Shown piece after piece: positions 34,061 to 46,969 of a stretch of DNA of 64,000 nucleotides. The position numbers and the translations under genes are program-made. Every line of letters starts with the position of its first letter. Within the stretch, counting starts at the first letter, position 1. The notes under the pieces were generated by a model. It had not been told where the DNA came from and searched no databases. It worked only from the letters and a program-made list of their open reading frames with translations. The DNA lies in contig CM068583.1 of the NCBI GenBank assembly GCA_035048485.1, positions 20,497,341 to 20,561,340 on the forward strand, given 5' to 3'. The stretch is from Pteria penguin (taxonomy: Eukaryota > Mollusca > Bivalvia > Pterioida > Pteriidae).

Positions 34061-36335
34061 CACAGTGATGAAATAATTATCGCCGATGATTGATTGTTGA
34101 ACACTGAAAATATGCTGATTCGGATAATATGCTGATTCCGATTCAGTTCTCAATAATCGAAAATCACCGATATAGAAAATTGAAAGGAGTGTCAGTGCTA
34201 TATGCCCATGTTACAAATATACCCAGGGGGGGGGGGGTGCATATGCTACGTTATCGTTGCTCTTGTTACTTCTCGGTTTTCTGAGGGTTTCTTTCTTTCT
34301 TTTCTTTCCCTTTTTTTCTTTTTTGTTTGTTTTTGGCTGAAACAGAAGTACATGTCTTTAGTATATAGAAAAGCACAACACTCCTTTTCTCGCCTAAACA
34401 GTATTAAACACCTACGTAAACCAATAATCATTTCTGAGTGAAAAATATTGTTGATTGAAAATTGTTTATTATGCTATTGTTATTATTTGTATTGTTAATT
34501 AATGACATGTAGCGCAGTTTCCTTCGCACAGTCAATGTAAAGGAAAAAGGATAGCCTGTGAATACCAGTTGCTCTTTGCTGCACGCAACAAACGGAGTGC
34601 ATGGAGTTCGCTCGTGCCACCTGACCGATTCCTAGCCTCCAGTACACAAAGCTTTCCAGCAGTATCTACCTTATAAGTAATACCCGTTTGTCACACGATT
34701 CAATTACTATTATCGTATATGACCACAAACGTTCGGTAAAGAAGGCCTTTACACAAAAGTATGCGATAAATACAAAGCACAGGACCTTACTGTAAATATG
34801 TAATTACTCTTCTTCAATTAGATGGTACCGAACTTATCAGTATCATGATCTTTGTCACACAACGTCATTATTGCTATGAGATATTTACAGGTACTCCCTT
34901 TTGTAGGCGGACCGAGATTTCAAAAGCCTAACGTCATATAATTAGAGGAAGGTTGTCTGATAGCATTTAAGATATTTACATTCCATAGGAAGAAAGGGGG
35001 GTTAAGGCCCATGTGATACCTTTTTGAATGTTGTTCGCCCAGAAAGTTATAATTGTGTGTGAGCTATTTTTCTGAGACTAGTCATGAAAAGGTTTAATGC
35101 AGAGGTATTTCTTCACGAATGCTCGATTTTTGTCATGCTCCCTCAATGTGGTGAAGAAGAAAGAGGCGTTTCCATTCTCCATATGTTACCTTGTACTTGC
35201 TTTTATCTTTTTTATAATAATGTTGTTTTTTTTTTATAAAACTGAGAAATGTATCATCTGATACCAATCAGAATAAAATTAGAAATTTTTCCTACGCAAT
35301 CTATGTTGAACGTCATGACGGCCATTTTGAAATTCTAAAAAGGCAGTTTATTCCTCAGTATTGAAGTGATAGTTATGAACCCACAAGATTGCTCTCCTTG
35401 TGATACCAGCCAAAGGCAAATTAAAACCTAGCGAAACAATCCAGTATGGTCAGCACGGACGTCATACTAAAAATCTTTCAAAAATGTATTATCTCATCAG
35501 AATGTAGTTATCCATTCCCAGAAAAAAAAATCGTAGTATAATATGTGATCTAGTTTGAAGACAATAACATGTTCACGTCTAGACATGGATTTAAAATTAG
35601 AAGTAATTAGATTTTGGCATGGCATTTAGAGCCTGAGGGTCGACAGAGTTCCTGATTTATTTTTGCTAGTCTTGGAATTAGACATGCAGGTCGTCCTCTT
35701 TCAAAGTTTTCGTCACCAATTAAAATGCCACACTCCCATCTTCATACGGACCGGTGTATATTTTCTTCATACAACTGTCATGTTATTTGAAAAATAATTC
35801 TTTGCTCGTCTCTATTAAATAAACTTCAATGACAAAAGAATGTGACCTCTATTGACACGACCTCTTGATTCTCTGTTTTACGATGCCTCTGCTATTCAGG
35901 AAGCATACATCCTGTAAGATTGTGATTGTCAAGATGCAATCAAGCTTGTGCATTTGCTGAAGACTTGAAATGACACGTCTTGTTTTCAAAACAAACTATG
36001 TTATCATGGTTATAGATAACGATGAGATAAATGATTCCTACCCTCTCTAGCATTGTTTGAAGGAATGCTATTTTGACATTGTTTTCTTCGGTGCATTAGT
36101 CGTTATCTCCAGACTTCCAAGGTTAATGATGTTCCATTGTCCGGGCAATGAGTTTGGTTTAATCCTCTCGGGCAACTTATTGCCCAGGAGTAAAGTACTA
36201 GACTACAGTTTCCTCCCTTGATTCAAGTACCATGCACGGAATATTCAATATCTAATGGGAACATCACCCTGCTTGTGCTGTAATACTATTTCTGCATATT
36301 TGAATCTGCATTTTGATAGAAATCAGGCTTCTTAA
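34061..36335. other. Intergenic, no gene seen
   Basis: Contains G and T/C-rich runs near 34223 and 34290. Positions about 34990-35470 are vaguely related to the degenerate repeat at 30380. No exon could be supported. Confidence 0.35.
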
Positions 36336-36600
36336 TCTCTCACAGGTAAAACTGGAGAGGACTGTAGGTTTCCACTCCATCTGTCCGTATGTCTGGGTTT
36401 GGTTTTCTGGATTTGTTTTGCAACCATTAAAGTTATTGATTTGAATTTGGTATGTAGCTTTGTATCGATTAGTCACGGTTCATGTTCGAGTTTGGTCATG
36501 CTTGACCTATTTTTGAAAGAGTTACGGCTCTTGGAATTATTAAAATTTATCAAAATTTATTGAAACCTGAAGGGATGTGTATTGCTTCAGTAGTACTCTT
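36336..36600. repeat. Dispersed repeat family D, compact copy
   Basis: TCTCACAGGTAAAACTGGAGAGG, GGTTTCCACTCCATCTGTCCG, CAACCATTAAAGTTATTGAT and GAGTTACGGCTCTTGGA follow the same order as in 28690-29430, ending at GGGATGTGTATTGCTTCAGTAGTACTC. Confidence 0.6.
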
Positions 36601-36619
36601 TATATTTTTGTTTTTGTTG

Positions 36620-37271
36620 TACCCCCGCACACAAAGTTTTAGGGAAGGGGTAAATAGGAATCACCCTGTCCGTCCGTCTGTCTGTCTATCTGTCCAGAAA
36701 TCTTAAACCTTAATCGTAACTTTTGAACAAAAAGAGATGGGGTCTTCACACGACACCTGTGTATTCCTTTTGGCAAGACCTTTCTGTCGGTAACAAAATT
36801 TTTGATCTTGTAACTTTGACCTTGACGTTTGACCTACCTTTAAAAGCTTTAACCTTGGCCATAACGTTTGAATCGAAAGCGATAAGGTCTTCATTCTAAA
36901 CATGTGTATTGCTAGTGGCAAGACCTTTCTGTTGTACCAAAAATTTTTTACCGCGTGACTTTGACCTTTACGTTTGACATACTTTTGAAAGACTTTAACC
37001 TTAGCCATTTTGAATCAGAAGAGATGAATTCTTCATACACATGTGTATTTCTTGTCGGTACCAAAAGTTTTGACCTCGTGATCTTGACGTTTGACCTACT
37101 TCTGAAAAACGTTAACTTTAGCCATAACTTTTGAACCAAAAGAGGCGGGGCCTTAATACTACACATGTGCATTCCCTGTGGCAAGACCTGTCTGTCGGTA
37201 CCAGAATTTTTGACCTCGTGACTTTTACCTTGGTCATTGTCCTACTTCGAATTTTGTTGCCGCAGTGGGTA
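36620..37271. mobile_element. Element with TACCCCCGC/GCGGGGGTA-type ends and internal tandem units
   Basis: The left end is TACCCCCGCAC within a short imperfect palindrome (36620-36652), then GGAATCACCCTGTCCGTCCG and a CTGT run, then four to five diverged units of about 130-140 bases with GGCAAGACCTTTCTGTCGGTA, TTGACCTCGTGACTTTGACC and TTTAACCTTAGCCATAACTTTTGAA. The right end GTTGCCGCAGTGGGTATTTGTCCCGTT matches that of the element at 48763. Non-coding; class unknown. Confidence 0.65.
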
Positions 37272-38305
37272 TTTGTCCCGTTAGAACATTTGGATTTCTT
37301 TTTTTTAACTTTCTGTTGTGTGCCATAGGGTATTACGAGGCTGAAAAGTTGTCGCAAGAATACACCACTCTAAGAGATCGGCGTATTGTTTAATGTTTTG
37401 AGTTTGGAATATGATTTTTTCTGGAGTAGAAGTCTCTTATTTGATAACAACATACGTAAATCACAAAAAAAGAAGAAAATTGTGCGATTTTTGCAATAAT
37501 TTTTGATTTATAAAGGAAACGGTAGGGGAATGAAAACTCTAGTTTATTGTCAACATCGTTTCATTCTTTCACTCTCAATATGCATACAATCAGTGCAAAA
37601 CGACACATTGCAACGGAGGTTTATCAAACATGGAGTACTTATTGTTAATTTCATAAAGAAAAAATACGAAAGTAACTGGTGTTAAGAGATTATGGTACTA
37701 ACAACAATATACCACAGCGAACATACATGGGTCCCAGAATTTCAGAGGTAAGACTAGGTGCCCGAAATGAGTAAGCATCTCCTGAATGGCTGGCCACATA
37801 CTGGTTTTCCTTGTAAAAAGTCAAGGTGATATTTCATTTCTTTTATTAATTAATTAATTTATTTATTTATTTATATATTTATTTTCATCATTTTGTTCTA
37901 GTATTGTCATTGATATTCAAATTTCTATATATGAAGTTATTTGAATGAACAAGTCGGTCATGAGGTCGATGACTATAAGGTCGTCTCGTCGTGAAGTACT
38001 AATATGGCAATGCCCATCCTTTAATCGAATTTACATACATGCGCTCAAATGGTCATAAGAATCACTGGAGGGAAATATTCTCATCCTTTATTGTTGTGTT
38101 GTATTGGTGATGACAGATTCACTACAGATGTGTGCTGCTATGATGTAATTCATATAGTATGTAACAAAGTGTCATATCAAATTCCATTGTCACAAGAGGC
38201 AGGGGGTTCACAGGAATAGTAAGAGTGCGGCATGTGTGCGATCTAAATTTTTCTGGTTTGTCATCAAGGTGGATTCCATTTTAAAACTGATTTTTTTTTT
38301 TGTGA
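37272..38305. other. Intergenic, simple TTAA/TTTA repeat at 37845-37890
   Basis: A (TTAA)n then (TTTA)n tract lies near 37845-37890. No exon or recognised mobile element otherwise. Confidence 0.4.
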
Positions 38306-38489
38306 AATAGACCTTTTTCCAATTTTAAATGATGTAAGGGGTCTTATACCGGACAAATAACTTTTTGCCGGAATTTTCACTATGATGACGCTTGGAATGT
38401 GACGTCTAAGTAATTTGGCGCAAATCTGAGCGGCAATTTTGCATTTGTCCGGTATTACCCTTACATCATGTAAAATTGGCAAATAGGTT
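38306..38489. mobile_element. Inverted-repeat (MITE-like) element, about 184 bp
   Basis: Terminal inverted repeats of about 45 bases: CCAATTTTAAATGATGTAAGGG and TACCGGACAAATA on the left, and GTCCGGTATTACCCTTACATC then TAAAATTGG on the right. A partial relative is near 17150. Confidence 0.7.
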
Positions 38490-41204
38490 ATTATAGATTT
38501 AAAAACAGACATTTACCTCAGTATATTTCCATCATTGTTTTCTGTGAATGGTTTGCTTAACTTAGACATTATAATTTTGATTTTGAGAAGTTCATAATTG
38601 ACAGATTATTTGTCTCAACGTTCATCAGAAAGCCTTGATGATGGACACCTATTTTTCATATACGTGTATCTCAAAAAGGAATAATATAGGCCTGTAATTC
38701 AGATATAAATATGTCATAAGTATGTTTTAATGGTTGTAATCCTGTTATTAAACTTTTCAACGATATAATTTGAATGAGACTATTTCACAAACGCTTAGAT
38801 GATTCAGATTCGTGATTTGTTATGAGGTATACTCCTCGGGATTTATCTTCAATTTCTAAGAAAAATCTTATTTTTTAATCTTTTGTTTACCATGATTATT
38901 ATCTTAAATGAGAAAATAATGAAATATATATAATGTATGTATACTTCTTCATTGAATTCAAATGTGGATTTCAAAATATTTCTAACAGTATTTGTAAAAA
39001 AAAAATTACTGAAAAATTGCATTATGGCCTAGGATAAAACCAAAGTCATACCTCCTCATGCATTCGGAATCTCTCCCGCCTTTACTCATAAAAGAATGCT
39101 GCAATATGTAAAACTCAAAACGAATACGTACAGTGAAATAGTCCCATTAGTTTGAAATCTTTATGTAAACATACTTTAACTCACCTCAAATTGCATTTCT
39201 GTTTACTGCAGTATTTCAGACAATGGTGTAGTTACGCAGGCGATGTATGGGACATTCCAGATATTTCCAACTTGGAACGTGTGTAAAGTTTGATCTGTTA
39301 TCCCTTTCCTTCTACATGTGTTCTCATCTTTGTAATCTGAATAGAAGTTTGTGGGATATATAATTAGCACAGTGTACTCGTAAACCTTTTCATCTCTTGA
39401 ATGGATACATCAAAGAACTCCAGTTAAAGAGAGTTGAATAGTATTATTGGATACTGATTGTATACCAATGTATTGAACAGCGAACCGAGTGTCTGCCAAT
39501 TGGTTTAAAGAATTACTTTAATCTAACATCGAATTTGCTCGTAATTCAATTTTTGAGTAAAAGGGAGTAGGCTTCTAGATTTCGTTCATTTACAGAAAAG
39601 AAATAAAGGTTCACAAGGAAGGCGTAGGTGTTCATAATGAGGCGCACTATGCCATTATATTACTAATAAGGACAATGCATCTGAGTTTGTAAAGTAGAGA
39701 TCGATATGCATTTTGTGAAGATTTTTTCATGGGTTGGCTTTATGTAATCATTACCTCGGGGTTTTTTTTTACGATTAATTGTATGCATGGTTATGCATAG
39801 CAGCTGCATCAAAATTTGAATTTATCACCCCAGCGATTCAATTTCCAGGACAGGCCCATATGGCTATAAATTGGGTGGTTTTCCCCATCAGTTTTATTAT
39901 TATGATCACTTGTATACACGGTTATGAAAAATGAAAAATTCCAAACCGTGAAATCAATGATTCCTTAGACAAGACCTCAGGCTTTAGAGCAGGATTATGT
40001 ATTCGTAGAAAATCTTCTTTCCTCCTGTACATTGTGATGATACATTGTACATTGTGTGCAGTATTATGAAAAGCAGGTCCTCCACAGAATTTGTAGACGT
40101 CATGATTCATGACCTCTAAAGGAGGGGCTCGGGATCTTAGACAAAGCGGAATTGGTCAGTTTCACGATGGATTTTTTACGTGGTTATAAATTGTATGCAT
40201 AATTTTGAAAATAATGACGCCCTCTAACAACCTGATGATTCTTAAAGTCTGCTGCTTCCATTATACTTGTGAGACCGATAGGTTTTTGACCTCTTGTTTT
40301 ATAGTTACATTGTCTTTTTTCTAACATATGACCTAATATTTTCCTCCCTACTTAAATTCAATGCTTATGTATGTATTATGATTATTTCTATGTCAACGAA
40401 CGTTGGTATCGATCTCAAAAGCCATGCATTTTATCACCTTATTAGCCAGCATTCTAATCTACATTTGCCTGGCTTCCCTCGTGGGCGTTAGAATTTTTAT
40501 CCCTGAGGCCCGAATTTAAAAAAAAAATGTATATAATATGTGTTTCTTGTCGTCATTGTGTTGATTTTACACGACGGGAGTACATGTATGTAGCCAGCTG
40601 TTATACTTTTACGAGGTTTGTTACTGATGCTTTGAGAGTAGGCCTCTAACTAGATAACTCGATTTTAATATAATTGTTTTTATTCATGAGATAAAATGTT
40701 ACAACTATTATCATGCTTAGAATCACTGGTTACTTACAGGTTGTGAGAAAACTGAACGAAACCCGTCGTCTAACAGCGTAGAACTCGATTGACTATGTAT
40801 TTCGTGCTAACTGCATACTGTTTTGCACAAATAATCAGATTTCATCAACAATTTTGGCAGCATGTCGTTTCCGTGCCCTCTTATTGCTTTTAAAAAAGAA
40901 AGAAATTTTTTCTTATACTTTTTCTTTGAACGCACGTGTAACGCGATTCAATTTGTATGTAAAAGTGAATAGACCGTATGTATTTGCTGATTATCAAGAG
41001 ATGCAATATCAGGTGGCATATAAGCATAAATATACCGAGACACGCACTGTATGATTATTTCTTTTATGAAGCAAGAGTTAACATCAGACACATATAAAGT
41101 TCGAAGGGAATATCCTACTCTTAGGATGAATATAAGCATGTATTCACCTTGAGTGTTAAAGTTTCTTACAAGACACATAGTCTCGACATTCTAATCAGTA
41201 TTGA
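38490..41204. other. Intergenic, no gene seen
   Basis: About 39775-40260 contains words shared with the dispersed repeat at 22010-22840 (GCATGGTTATG, GTGAAATCAATGA). The remainder is AT-rich without recognised elements. Confidence 0.35.
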
Positions 41205-41411
41205 GTCTTTTCGTTAAACAGAGTTATTTCCCATTTGGGACGGTATCTGACGTAAGGCAATTATGACGTCATCAAATTCATATGAAAACGTCATTTATGT
41301 ACTATCATTTCCCTGAGTTTTAGATCAGTTTCCATAGAATTTGATGACGTCATAATTCTTTTACGTCAGATACCGTCTCAAATGGGACGTAACTCTGCAT
41401 AACGAAAAGAC
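41205..41411. mobile_element. Inverted-repeat (MITE-like) element, 207 bp
   Basis: Ends GTCTTTTCGTTA / TAACGAAAAGAC with terminal inverted repeats of about 70 bases, including GACGGTATCTGACGTAA and ATTATGACGTCATCAAATTC. The core is about 65 bases. It abuts the next element with a gap of about 10 bases. Confidence 0.85.
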
Positions 41412-41421
41412 CGAATATGTA

Positions 41422-41714
41422 GATACGTTTCGAATGCGCAAAATCTAATTAGTGTTTCTTCCTTTTTCTTCCATCTTGGAGGTGAAACTTGAAGGTTTTT
41501 TCTTCATATACCAAATTCATTTAGTTTATTTGTTTTTGTTTTGTTTTGGTTTTTTTCTGAGAAAGTTCTCTTTATTTACACTCCCTTGAAAACATTTTAA
41601 CATTGCTTATTAGTTTATATATTTGCATAACAAGTGTAAAAATGCAAGAAGCATGAGATTTGGAAAATCTCTTACAGACTCTAGTTGAATGTTATGCATT
41701 TGAAAATTGTCTAT
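41422..41714. mobile_element. Inverted-repeat element related to 911-1285
   Basis: The left end GATACGTTTCGAATGCGCAAAATCTAATTAG and the right end (minus strand) GACAATTTTCAAATGCATAACATTCAACTAGAG both align with the terminal repeat of the 911-1285 element. The interiors differ and are AT-rich. Confidence 0.6.
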
Positions 41715-42384
41715 AGGCCTTAGATTTTTCCCTCATGATATGTCTCTGTTTAACTCACACACGCAATCTCAATTAATAGCAGCTATTGATCTGAGTTTTC
41801 CTTTTCGATTTTTATTCTTTTTGCACTAGGCATCGTATTCTCAACTTTTCCCCCCTTTTTGGTTACAAGTGCTGAAAGTAAACAGAATACTCATTCGAAA
41901 TAGCGTTCCATTATGTATTTACTCCAATCGTTACATGATGAGCATTGATAGAAATTCCATGTTATATGGGAATTCGATGCGTAATCAGTTGTTGTGAAGT
42001 TCGAATGTCGCTTGATACTTTTGTCATGTCAGCGTCCGTCCTTCAGGATTCATATCGTATCATACTATATTCATATCATATTCATGTCAAGTGTACGAGT
42101 CTGACACGCTTAAGGTATTCGGCGACCCATATAACGAGGACACACGACCCTTTGTAGAAGTACACAAATGTTGCTGTTACGAAGAAAAGAATTATCGCCC
42201 TTGTTAAAATGAGATATATATTAAAATATAGTCAAGCATGAGATTGTTTGTATCTTGTATCCAAACGACGCAGCTAAAGAGTAGTCCAACTCAGACTAGA
42301 CTATTCAGAGACCTATTAACCCGACCGTATGCGGCGGCTCTTCGATGATGTCAATGAGCCTTTCCAATTACTTACAATAGTGTC

Positions 42385-42480
<96 letters not shown>
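42385..42480. repeat. (TA)n microsatellite
   Basis: About 96 bases of TA with one TTTATA interruption near the right end. Confidence 0.95.
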
Positions 42481-43890
42481 TCGTGTACTCGTGTGCATTT
42501 CAATATAAATGTACATGAGTAAACGACAGTAGCAATACAATACTACTGTACTTTAATTCTTGAACGTTGGTTTCCATTATTGGATCCTGGTATTTCACTT
42601 GATTCTTCAGTGTAAAACTTAACCATAAAAATCTTATTTGGGTCAGTATATGAAGCAAAAAGTTAGGTCAAAAGGCAATTATAGTTTATCTTGCTGTAAA
42701 CGGAGAGATCGCCAATACTTATATTTCGCATTTATAGAGATGCGTCTATAAAATCTTGCCTTCATTTCTGATTCTTGTAATTTGTTTTGTAGGATTGCCT
42801 GCCTTATTTGGCTTCTCTACACAAGGATACTAGCCAATTTCGTAACTGCGCTTTCAATTTACTGATAAAATCTTTGAGGTCTAGACCCCATGGTCCCGGG
42901 ACCGCCGCTCTACGTAATGGTATATCCGACTTGTTGGCCCCAATCAAGCAAAAAGCATAAATCTGACGTTTTATATTTCCTTTCTGGCTCCGGATTCCGG
43001 GACTTTTTGACATCATCTCGATATTGATGGTGTAAAAGACACTTGTGTGTTTGAAGCTTTCTTTTTGAATATCAGATTTTTAGTCAGCTGGGTAATTACA
43101 TTAAATATTGATATCTTAATGTTGCCCAATTCGATAGAAGATAGTTGTTGATGTGAGTGGAGTTATGGGAAAGTGTTGACGTAGCATGTATATAGAAAGA
43201 TTCGTAATTACTTCGCTTTGATTGTTCTAAATTCCGATTGTCTGTGTTACCCAGACGCTTGTACCGTCTTGATCAAATGACACACTGCAATACCAGTCAA
43301 TGAATTTATAATTCAGACTCTCAGAATAAGACTTTGAAGACTCGATTTTTGAATTTGAACAAGTCTAACTTCAGTATCGTGTTGTATCTGTATTGACAGA
43401 TCAAGCGTTAATTCAAGACTATTATTGTTGTAAGCTTTGATTTTGGGATTGTTTCACAGCCTTCACGTTCCATTCAACCACTTGGTTCGAGAGTTGTGAT
43501 CGGCTATCAACTCCTAAGTCATGTCCCCATATCCTCTTAGGTGATGCTGGTCCTAAACTTTGAATAGGTTGATGTTAAGTCCGAATTCCTTTCTGATAGG
43601 AATAGTGTTAATCCAGAACTCTTTCTTAAAAGATCTGGTACTGTGAGGATGAAAAAAAATGAAATATTAAGGACACAGTCCTTAGTTCTTTCAAAAGATT
43701 TTCTGGAGTGTAAGTCAATGTATTTATTCCTAGAATTGTGATACTTCGTAGACAGGATGTTCATTACTCAAGAAGGCTCCCTACAGCTTTGGGATCAAAA
43801 CGTCAAAGGTTATGGTAACAGGAGTTGTTCTTTGAAAAAGAATTCCCGGATTGTTAATCGATAATTATTTATTCTAGAATTATTTTACCT
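42481..43890. other. Intergenic, no gene seen
   Basis: The most coding-like stretch is the minus-strand frame at 42804-43016, mixed in composition but without recognised motif or flanking donor/acceptor pair. No repeat was matched. Confidence 0.35.
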
Positions 43891-43899
43891 CACACAAAG

Positions 43900-44382
43900 C
43901 GAGTCGCCCCAAGGTTAAGTCGCGCCAAAGTAAAAACGCCCAAAATCGGTCAAGTCGCCCCACGATGTCAATTCAAGTCAGCCCAACTTTTAAAACACTA
44001 TTTATGTTTATTATCAATCATTTCAAAGATCTCTCCTAATTGTACTGATTAACATTTGGTTAAAAGATGTAGGAAATATTGGAGGTACATGTGCTGATAT
44101 ACATAGAAAAGAAGATAACGAAAGAAGAGATTAGATCGAATAACATACATGAAATAAATAGTCTTGACCAAAATCCAGCAATCATTACGTCAAAGAAATA
44201 ATTTTCGAAAACATATAAGACAATAGATAGATTTATTCATAATACTTTATTACTGTCAATATTAATCATACAAATCTTTCTATTCATTTATACATAAAAC
44301 ACATCACAGATAGGGCGACTTAACCGATATAGGGAGACTTAACTTTAGGGCGACTTAACTCTGCAGCGACTTAACCGTTGAC
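43900..44382. mobile_element. 483-bp element with iterated AAGTCGCC subterminal motifs and 9-bp target duplication
   Basis: Flanked by CACACAAAG at 43891-43899 and 44383-44391. The left 110 bases contain GAGTCGCCCC, TTAAGTCGCGCC, AACGCCC, CAAGTCGCCCC and CAAGTCAGCCC. The right 80 bases contain four inverted copies of GGGCGACTTAAC or close variants. The core is AT-rich with no open frame of note. A 9-base duplication suits Mutator-like elements; 8 bases would suit hAT. The class is not settled. Confidence 0.8.
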
Positions 44383-45791
44383 CACACAAAGAATGTCACA
44401 TTTGTTATCCATGACAAGGGTTTGTTATGACCTTGACCCAAATTCATATTTCCAAGATCATCGTGAGCCTATGATATAAGATGTTGCTGCACGACTCTGC
44501 TGCGGTGTGAGGTGTGTAGTCGTGTGTTTGTGTGCATGTGTTAACTTACTTTACCGGAATTGAATCATTTTGTCTAAAATTAGTTCCGCATTTTTTCATA
44601 AACGGTGTCAGGCTGAATATTTGGTACAAGTCTTTATTATGAACAACTACAGACCAAAACTGAATTTTGTCATGTTTGACTTACTTTCGTAGTTTTTTGT
44701 TTTATGGCTCTATATTTTAAATACATTTTCCACAAGTTTCCGGACTGTTGCTTGATTGCTTTTGATCCTAGAATAATGCTACTTCGCACATTTGTCACTC
44801 ATAAACCCAAGGGAGGATCCCTCTTGTTATAGGGTCGAAAGGTTAAGATCAAAGGACATGGTGGTAAGACTGTATCTCATCATTTCCGTCCTGGACTCAT
44901 GATATGTCACAAAAAGGGTGTCACAATTATTACTCATGGTACCAGTGTGTCATGACATGTACCTTTTTGACTAAACTTGCTGTTTTACGACTTGCTGTCA
45001 CAGGGAGTGTTCGCCTTGTTGTCACGACTTGCTGCCACAGGGATTGTTCGCCTTGTTGGGACAATGCTATTTCATACTTCTATTGAGGTATTCATCTTAA
45101 TGATATGAAACATTAACTGTATTCCAGAATAATAATACTGGTAGTCGCACAAACATACATATTAACCATTTAGAATTTCAAGATAGTAAAACATTTTATT
45201 TTTAAAGTCATTATAAATCATATTTTCACAGACATGTTTTATGCCACCGACAGATCTTCGGTTACATAAGTAGAACTCTGGCACAGATATTATATCATTG
45301 CATTTACACGCACCTATTATATATTATGGCAATACTCTGATGAATGTGCGAATATTTCTATAAACGAATGTGTAGTTTACACTGAAATTGACATTCGTTG
45401 TGTTTAGCGATATTGATTGGGAATGTGATGTTGCTGTTTTGAAGGTTTGCCGGAAATTTCATCCTTTACATTCGTTTGCTCGTCGTATTATTGTGTTCTG
45501 TAACTTGTAAATTAAACATTTTCAAAATTTGCAATTTGGGCAACGTCCACCACTCACCAAGTTGTAATTTCATTGAACTGAGCCATCACCGACATGCCTT
45601 AAGGAGTTTACAATTAGGTCGGGCATTCTTCGATCGGTTAATAAGTGCTTTGCTTTACCACTGATTGTTAGTCGCCAAAAACATCAAGAAACATTATTTT
45701 CAATTACAATGCAAGCACATTTGATCCTTATATCCGTGACTATATCCATTTTTCTGTTCGTGTGATAAATACAGGTTGGTATATCAACCTC
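44383..45791. repeat. Dispersed repeat remnants, no gene seen
   Basis: About 44400-44900 resembles the TTTGGTACAAG / CATGTTTGACTTAC type of dispersed repeat. At about 44988-45060 a unit of about 37 bases with ACGACTTGCTGYCACAGGGA and TGTTCGCCTTGTTG is present twice. The rest shows nothing recognisable. Confidence 0.4.
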
Positions 45792-46016
45792 CCGGGTCCG
45801 GCGTCATAAACTGAGAATATACTTAAGTCAAAAATTCATATTCTTCTGTTCATCAATGAATTAATAACTGGGATTTAGATTTTATTTAGTTTTATTCTAC
45901 CGAGAAATAGACTTAAACTATTCTGCATTAAAATTTATTTGAACGTTTGATAATGCAATAAATTAAAATGAAATTTTTGACTTAACTATATTCTCAGTTT
46001 ATGGCGCCGGACCCGG
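45792..46016. mobile_element. Inverted-repeat (MITE-like) element, 225 bp
   Basis: Terminal inverted repeats of 49 bases beginning CCGGGTCCGGCG and including ATAAACTGAGAATATA and TTAAGTCAAAAAT, with about three mismatches. The core is AT-rich. No obvious target duplication. Confidence 0.85.
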
Positions 46017-46509
46017 ATAATATTGTTATTTGACTTTGACTGTATATAAGATAAATAATTACGACCAAATACCAAAATACAGATTGCCATCCAGGATAGA
46101 TTTCACCAGAATGAGATGCCGGAATATTGTCGCCTAAAGAGCCCATAGTAAACGCAAGACCATAAAAGTAAAAAGAGTCAAACTACTTAATGCTGATTAT
46201 GATTGACCTTCGACCTTATAATTTTACATTTATTCATTCAGCCTCATAAACAGTCAGTCCAATCCATGAATGAAAGGTTGATCTACATAATACTTCTGTC
46301 TGATTACCTGCTGACACTGTTGACAAAGCAGTTGATAATATTATCGTTGTTTGAGAAAAATACTACATTGGATTACTGATTAATGAGTTACAATCTATAG
46401 CTACGTGTACATATGTGGGAACTCATTAGGTAAAAGACGACATCTGCCTTGAACATCGAAGTTCTATATCCGATTTCAATAAGCATATCCATAAGCATGG
46501 ATAACTATG

Positions 46510-46789
46510 TAAGCCGGCGTGGCCTAGTGGTATCGCGCTGGATTTTTGATCGGGAGGCCTGGGTTCGAATCCCGCTCTGGTCATGCCGGTGTTCTTTCTT
46601 TCGGATGAGACAGTAAAAACCGAGGTCCCGTGTTGTGGTATTCATGGCACGTTAAAGATCCCTCACTGCTTCGGGTGGGTCCGTTGCAAAGGTCAAAATT
46701 TGTATGCCCCGCATCAGGCAGATGCCGTCACCATATACGTGAAATATTCGTAGTGTGACGTTAAACAAAAATCAAATCAATCAATCAAT
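46510..46789 (+). mobile_element. SINE family A, full length, perfect 14-bp target duplication
   Basis: Best-preserved copy. A box TGGCCTAGTGG, B box GGTTCGAATCC, then TTTCTTTCGGATGAGACAG, CCCTCACTGCTTCGGGTGGG, GCAGATGCCGTCACCATATA and GTGTGACGTTAAACA, ending in CAATCAATCAAT. Flanked by CATGGATAACTATG at 46496-46509 and 46790-46803. It looks like the V-SINE/RUDI type reported from molluscs, but assignment needs alignment. Confidence 0.95.
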
Positions 46790-46969
46790 CATGGATAACT
46801 ATGATCTTCCTTCCATGTATTGGTTCTTGAGATTATACAACACCCGGTATAAATCACGTTTTATGTTCAATTCCGGTTATCGTTCTAGCATTATTTTTTT
46901 TCTAACACATAACTTCCTTTCTGACAGTAGTTAAAGATCATGTTATGAAGTACTGAAATGTCGCGTTTG

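Noticed and set aside
45476..45664. 62-codon + strand frame
   Set aside because: No motif, no acceptor or donor, not conserved with anything I recognise.
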